26,934 nucleotides of DNA from Ruminococcus sp. UBA3767. Its GTDB lineage: Bacteria; Bacillota; Clostridia; Oscillospirales; Ruminococcaceae. Of the stretch, positions 24,138 to 26,934 are shown piece by piece (position 1 is the stretch's first letter; each line of letters opens with the position of its first letter). Made by a program: the position numbers and the translations under genes. The notes beneath the pieces were generated by a model. That model was not told the origin of the DNA and did no database searches. It saw nothing but the letters and a program-made list of their open reading frames with translations. The stretch spans positions 1-26,934 of the forward strand of contig DFFV01000008.1 in assembly GCA_002371625.1 (NCBI GenBank). Reading direction: 5' to 3'.

Positions 24138-24794
24138 ATGAGAGCATGCAGCAGCGATCCTGCTTTGGATCCATCGGGTTTTGTGGTCCTTGCAGACTAC
24201 GTTCCTGCGATAGTGCAGGAGATACGCTATTATTCGACCTATAATTTTATCGGTGAGCGGATAGACGGCTACGAGGAGCCTTGCGCAATTGCGACGGTCG
24301 AAGCAGCAAGAGCGCTGAAAGGCGTGAGCAACGAGCTGTTTGTCAAGGGCTACCGCCTTAAAGTTTTTGATGCCTACCGTCCGGCGTGCGCTGTTAAACA
24401 GTTCGTGCTGTGGGGCATTGAAGACCAGGACATAAGAATGAAGCAGTATTTCTATCCCGAGCAGGAAAAGCAGGAGCTTTTCAGAAAGGGCTATATTGCA
24501 AGCAAGTCCAGCCACAGCAGAGGAAGTGCGATAGACCTTACCCTGCTTGATATGAAAACGGGCAAAGAGGTGGATATGGGAAGTCCGTTTGACCTGTTCA
24601 GCGAGCTTTCGCACCCAGATAACAAAACCATTACCGAGGAGCAGTACAAAAACAGGATGCTTCTGCAAAGCTCGATGATAAGGGGCGGCTTTGAGCCGAT
24701 AAACTGCGAGTGGTGGCACTTTATGCTCAAAAACGAGCCCTACCCCGACACCTACTTTGAATTCCCCGTATCATCGGCGTACCTAAGACGCTGA
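24138..24794 (+). CDS. VanX/DdpX-type D-alanyl-D-alanine dipeptidase (peptidase M15D)
   Basis: This 218-residue zinc dipeptidase should hydrolyse free D-Ala-D-Ala, feeding wall turnover or D-Ala recycling. Zinc ligands His126 and Asp133 (in SSHSRGSAIDLTL) and His194 (in CEWWHF), the catalytic base Glu191, and Arg81 (in DAYRPA) correspond one for one to VanX His116, Asp123, His184, Glu181 and Arg71, each offset by ten. No signal peptide is visible, so it is cytosolic like VanX. AAGGGAG lies 6 bases before the ATG. It follows the LRR-CWB2 gene by 24 bases. No vanH, ligase or vanRS homologue is present, so this is more likely a housekeeping or recycling enzyme than glycopeptide resistance. Confidence 0.92.
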   Translation: MRACSSDPALDPSGFVVLADYVPAIVQEIRYYSTYNFIGERIDGYEEPCAIATVEAARALKGVSNELFVKGYRLKVFDAYRPACAVKQFVLWGIEDQDIRMKQYFYPEQEKQELFRKGYIASKSSHSRGSAIDLTLLDMKTGKEVDMGSPFDLFSELSHPDNKTITEEQYKNRMLLQSSMIRGGFEPINCEWWHFMLKNEPYPDTYFEFPVSSAYLRR

Positions 24795-24838
24795 GCAAAA
24801 CAATTTTGTAAAATCCGAATGTAATGGAGATGAATGAT

Positions 24839-25270
24839 ATGAAAACGGATATTACGGCTGCCGAGCGTGAAAGGCTGGTAGAAGCGGCGTTTGAGAGCAT
24901 GAAAAACTCATACGCACCCTATTCGCATTTTAACGTCGGGGCAGCGGTGCTTGCACAGAGCGGAAAAATATACACGGGAGCAAATGTTGAAAATGCTTCC
25001 TATCCTGCGGGGATATGTGCCGAGAGAAGTGCGGTCTCGTGTGCTGTTTCCTGCGGTGAGAAAAGGATAGCTGCAGTTGCTGTCGTTGGCGGAAAAGACT
25101 TTAAAGCAAGTTCTTTCTGTGCTCCCTGCGGTATTTGCAGGCAGGTGCTCAGAGAGTTCTGTGAGCCGCAGGAGCTGCTTGTGATACTTGACGACGGCAA
25201 TGGTATGCGCAAGGAAATGACGCTTGCTCAGCTGCTTCCCGAGAGCTTCGGCCCTGATTCACTGGTGTGA
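24839..25270 (+). CDS. cdd: Cytidine deaminase
   Basis: This 143-residue homotetrameric-type enzyme deaminates cytidine and deoxycytidine to the uridine forms for pyrimidine salvage in the cytosol. The zinc site is intact: CAE with Cys60 and catalytic Glu62, and PCGIC with Cys97 and Cys100, in the usual order for the short Bacillus-type enzyme. FNVGAAV and GANVENASYP supply nucleoside contacts. I chose the ATG at 24839 since TGGAGATGAATGAT places a GGAG 9 bases upstream; in-frame ATGs at 24824 and 24830 have no ribosome site. It lies 44 bases after the dipeptidase without a visible terminator. The reading frame continues open for 40 codons beyond its TGA. Confidence 0.95.
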   Translation: MKTDITAAERERLVEAAFESMKNSYAPYSHFNVGAAVLAQSGKIYTGANVENASYPAGICAERSAVSCAVSCGEKRIAAVAVVGGKDFKASSFCAPCGICRQVLREFCEPQELLVILDDGNGMRKEMTLAQLLPESFGPDSLV

Positions 25271-25393
25271 AAAAAACTGTGCATTTTCTGTACAGACGGG
25301 CAGAAGAACGAACACCTTGATATAAACATAATGCCCAGGACTATCAACGAGGTGCTTGCAAAATACAGCAGGGATAACGAGAGAATTCAATAA
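25271..25393 (+). other. 40-codon open frame directly after the cdd stop, possible gene remnant or small peptide
   Basis: Continuing in the cdd frame past the TGA, codons run open to TAA at 25391-25393. The encoded stretch contains CIFCTDGQKNEHLDINIMPR and then INEVLAKYSRDNERIQ, which looks like ordinary protein rather than random sequence. It has no start codon with a ribosome site; the only internal ATG, at MPRTINEV, has none upstream. It could be the tail of a degraded gene or a tiny precursor for the radical SAM enzyme 20 bases downstream. I cannot decide between these. Confidence 0.35.
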
Positions 25394-25413
25394 TACAGGA
25401 TAGGGTGGAATGA

Positions 25414-26754
25414 ATGGAGATAATCAACAAAGGCAGTTCTCAGGTTAGTGCGATAATCTGTCCCTCGGAGCTTGATAAAAACGACAGCTTCAGGACATCG
25501 CTTTACTGCTTTCTTACCGAGCATAACGGCAGCTTTATGGCTAAGAATACTTTTACGCAGGAAATTGTAAAGCTGAGCGAAAAACAGTTCCGTGCACTGC
25601 AAAAGCTGGGGCAGCAAAGCTGTGACTATGATTTCCTTTGCGAAAACGAACTTACCGAGCTTGCAAAGAAAAGATTCATCGTAGAGCAGGAGCTTTGCGA
25701 GGCGGATAATTACCTTGATACCGCAGTTGTGCTCAGGCTTATGCAGAAAAAGAAAAACGGACTTGCGACCTTTACTATCCTGCCGACAACAGGCTGCAAC
25801 GCACGATGCACCTATTGCTATGAGCAGGGCTACAAGGTCAGCCACATGACCGACGAGATCGCCGATAAAGTGGTAGAGTATATTTGCAGCACTTGCTGTG
25901 ATGAGGAGATCACGCTCAGCTGGTTCGGCGGTGAGCCGCTGCTTGGCAGGGATAAGATAACCCGTATCTGCGAGGGACTTGCAAAGCATGGTGTGGCTTT
26001 CAGATCAAAGATAATCACCAATGCGAGCATTTTTGACAGGGAGCTTGTCGCTCATGCAAAAAAAGTGTGGAACCTCATAAGCGCTCAGGTATCTATGGAC
26101 GGCATCGAAAAGGAATACACACGCCGCAAGCAGTACCTTGATCCGAAGGCTCATAATTACGAAAAGGTGCTGCAGGCGATAGATGAGCTTGCACAGCAGG
26201 GGATAAGGGTCTCGCTCAGGGTGAATTATGACAAGGTGAACCTTGAAACTATGCAGCAGTTCATTGACGAGCTTGAACAGCGCTTTGCAAAATATGATAA
26301 TGTGCATATATACTTCTATATGCTCTTTCAGCAGCAGCACACAAGCGAATGTGTGGATGTTTACAAAAAGCAGTTTGAGTTCTATGAGCGCAATAAGGAT
26401 AAAAAGCTGCTGCACCTGGGTTATGCCAAAAAGTTCAAGCTGAATTTCTGCATGGCTGATAACCTTGATGAAAGCATCGTGATAGATCCCGAGGGTAAGC
26501 TGTTCAGCTGCGAACACATGCCGGGCGAACACAGCACATGGGGCAACGTTTTTGACGGTGTCACAAGCAGTGAAAAACTCGAAAAGCTGAAAGCACTTGC
26601 GCAGCCGGATGAAAAATGCAGGCAGTGCCCGTTCCTGCCGCAGTGTACGCCGTTTTATATGCACAACTGCCCCGACTGGTTTGAGTATTGCCGTGAATAT
26701 AATACGATGAAAACAGAATTTGAACTTAAATATGCAGCAGAAAAGAATAAATAA
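25414..26754 (+). CDS. Radical SAM/SPASM domain enzyme, probable peptide maturase
   Basis: This 446-residue enzyme has the radical SAM motif CNARCTYC (Cys128, Cys132, Cys135), the WFGGEPLLG SAM-binding segment, and a C-terminal SPASM region: a Cys followed by a G-x4-Cys (EGKLFSC), then CRQCPFLPQC and two more cysteines, enough to hold two auxiliary Fe-S clusters. The first 115 residues (YCFLTEHNGSFMAKNTFTQE..) resemble the peptide-binding winged-helix N-terminal region found in RiPP maturases. SPASM enzymes typically modify ribosomal peptides or act as anaerobic sulfatase-maturing enzymes. No sulfatase and no sure precursor is in view. The start follows AGGGTGG at about 7 bases. It is the last gene before a terminator at 26820. 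Confidence 0.88.
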   Translation: MEIINKGSSQVSAIICPSELDKNDSFRTSLYCFLTEHNGSFMAKNTFTQEIVKLSEKQFRALQKLGQQSCDYDFLCENELTELAKKRFIVEQELCEADNYLDTAVVLRLMQKKKNGLATFTILPTTGCNARCTYCYEQGYKVSHMTDEIADKVVEYICSTCCDEEITLSWFGGEPLLGRDKITRICEGLAKHGVAFRSKIITNASIFDRELVAHAKKVWNLISAQVSMDGIEKEYTRRKQYLDPKAHNYEKVLQAIDELAQQGIRVSLRVNYDKVNLETMQQFIDELEQRFAKYDNVHIYFYMLFQQQHTSECVDVYKKQFEFYERNKDKKLLHLGYAKKFKLNFCMADNLDESIVIDPEGKLFSCEHMPGEHSTWGNVFDGVTSSEKLEKLKALAQPDEKCRQCPFLPQCTPFYMHNCPDWFEYCREYNTMKTEFELKYAAEKNK

Positions 26755-26819
26755 GTCCAAGTTTTATCGTGTTGTTAATAGTATAAATCAGAATTTAAAG
26801 GTCTTATCAAACTTTAAAG

Positions 26820-26845
26820 ACCTGCCAAAGACAAGACAGGTTTTT
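26820..26845 (+). terminator. Terminator after the radical SAM/SPASM gene, with an overlapping alternative hairpin
   Basis: ACCTG (26820-26824) pairs with CAGGT (26837-26841), followed by TTTT (26842-26845). The 5' arm overlaps the 3' arm of another hairpin, AGGTCTT (26799-26805) with AAGACCT (26817-26823), so the two structures exclude each other. Confidence 0.6.
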
Positions 26846-26854
26846 CGTGTCCCA

Positions 26855-26902
26855 AAGTAACCGTTACCACGGTTACTTAAGAGAATGGCAAAGCCATTCT
26901 CT
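26855..26902. repeat. Two adjacent perfect 10-bp hairpins near the window end
   Basis: AAGTAACCGT/ACGGTTACTT (26855-26864 with 26869-26878, 4-base loop) is followed one base later by AGAGAATGGC/GCCATTCTCT (26880-26889 with 26893-26902, 3-base loop). Neither has a T tail. They could be a palindromic repeat element, a processing or attenuation structure in the leader of the next gene, or the edge of a mobile element cut by the window. Confidence 0.6.
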
Positions 26903-26934
26903 GCCTTCATTCTCGTAAAAAAGGCTGGCGGGTC

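Noticed and set aside
24096..24719. 207-codon minus-strand frame over the dipeptidase gene
   Set aside because: The plus strand encodes an intact VanX-like active site; the opposite frame has no signal of its own.
24138..24794. Vancomycin-resistance operon
   Set aside because: Only a VanX-like dipeptidase is present; there is no vanH dehydrogenase, altered ligase or VanRS pair nearby.
25268..25393. Stop-codon readthrough or selenocysteine at the cdd TGA
   Set aside because: Cytidine deaminase is full length at the TGA and no SECIS-like hairpin is evident just after it; a remnant or separate small frame is simpler.

Overview
The window looks like a chromosomal segment of an anaerobic, low-to-mid GC gut or rumen Firmicute, most likely a Ruminococcus or close relative (Oscillospiraceae). 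This is inferred from strong AGGAGG-type ribosome sites, consensus TTGACA-17-TATAAT promoters, BspA-type leucine-rich-repeat surface proteins ending in triple cell-wall-binding 2 (CWB2) modules, a cell-wall-anchored CotH protein, and a YolD-like protein. No rRNA, tRNA, CRISPR array, transposase or phage gene was seen.

Layout. (1) 346-3276 (-): secreted LRR protein with a Cys-rich linker and CWB2 anchor. (2) 3717-6724 (+): three-gene ABC export/defence-type operon (two FtsX/MacB-like permeases and an ATPase) behind a consensus promoter enclosed by a 14-bp inverted repeat. (3) 6969-8255 (+): sodium:dicarboxylate/glutamate symporter. (4) 14225-8332 (-): two-gene surface operon, LRR-CWB2 followed 26 bases later by CotH-Cys-rich-CWB2. 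(5) 14404-14937 (+): nitroreductase. (6) 16393-15038 (-): NSS-family amino-acid transporter. (7) 17701-16610 (-): radical SAM enzyme. (8) 18867-17917 (-): membrane-anchored or secreted protein with a recently expanded 28-residue repeat. (9) 19179-20227 (+): unknown 146-aa protein and a flavin reductase-like protein. (10) 20285-20715 (+): a short transcription unit with a 25-residue hydrophobic peptide gene. (11) 21193-20783 (-): YolD-like protein. (12) 21372-26754 (+): LRR-CWB2 protein, VanX-like D-Ala-D-Ala dipeptidase, cytidine deaminase and radical SAM/SPASM enzyme, possibly one long transcript since no terminator is visible until 26820.

Two themes stand out. First, four proteins use the same triple-CWB2 anchor with different exported modules (LRR or CotH), so the region is rich in cell-surface functions, and one of them lies next to a peptidoglycan-precursor dipeptidase. 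Second, a 16-bp dyad (TGTAGT-N4-ACTACA type) is repeated at exactly 30-bp steps upstream of two promoters, that of the 28-residue-repeat protein and that of the 25-residue peptide. The dyads lie at identical distances from the two -10 boxes. This predicts an undescribed regulon, probably activator-driven, linking a small peptide to a repeat-bearing surface protein. The regulator itself is not in the window.
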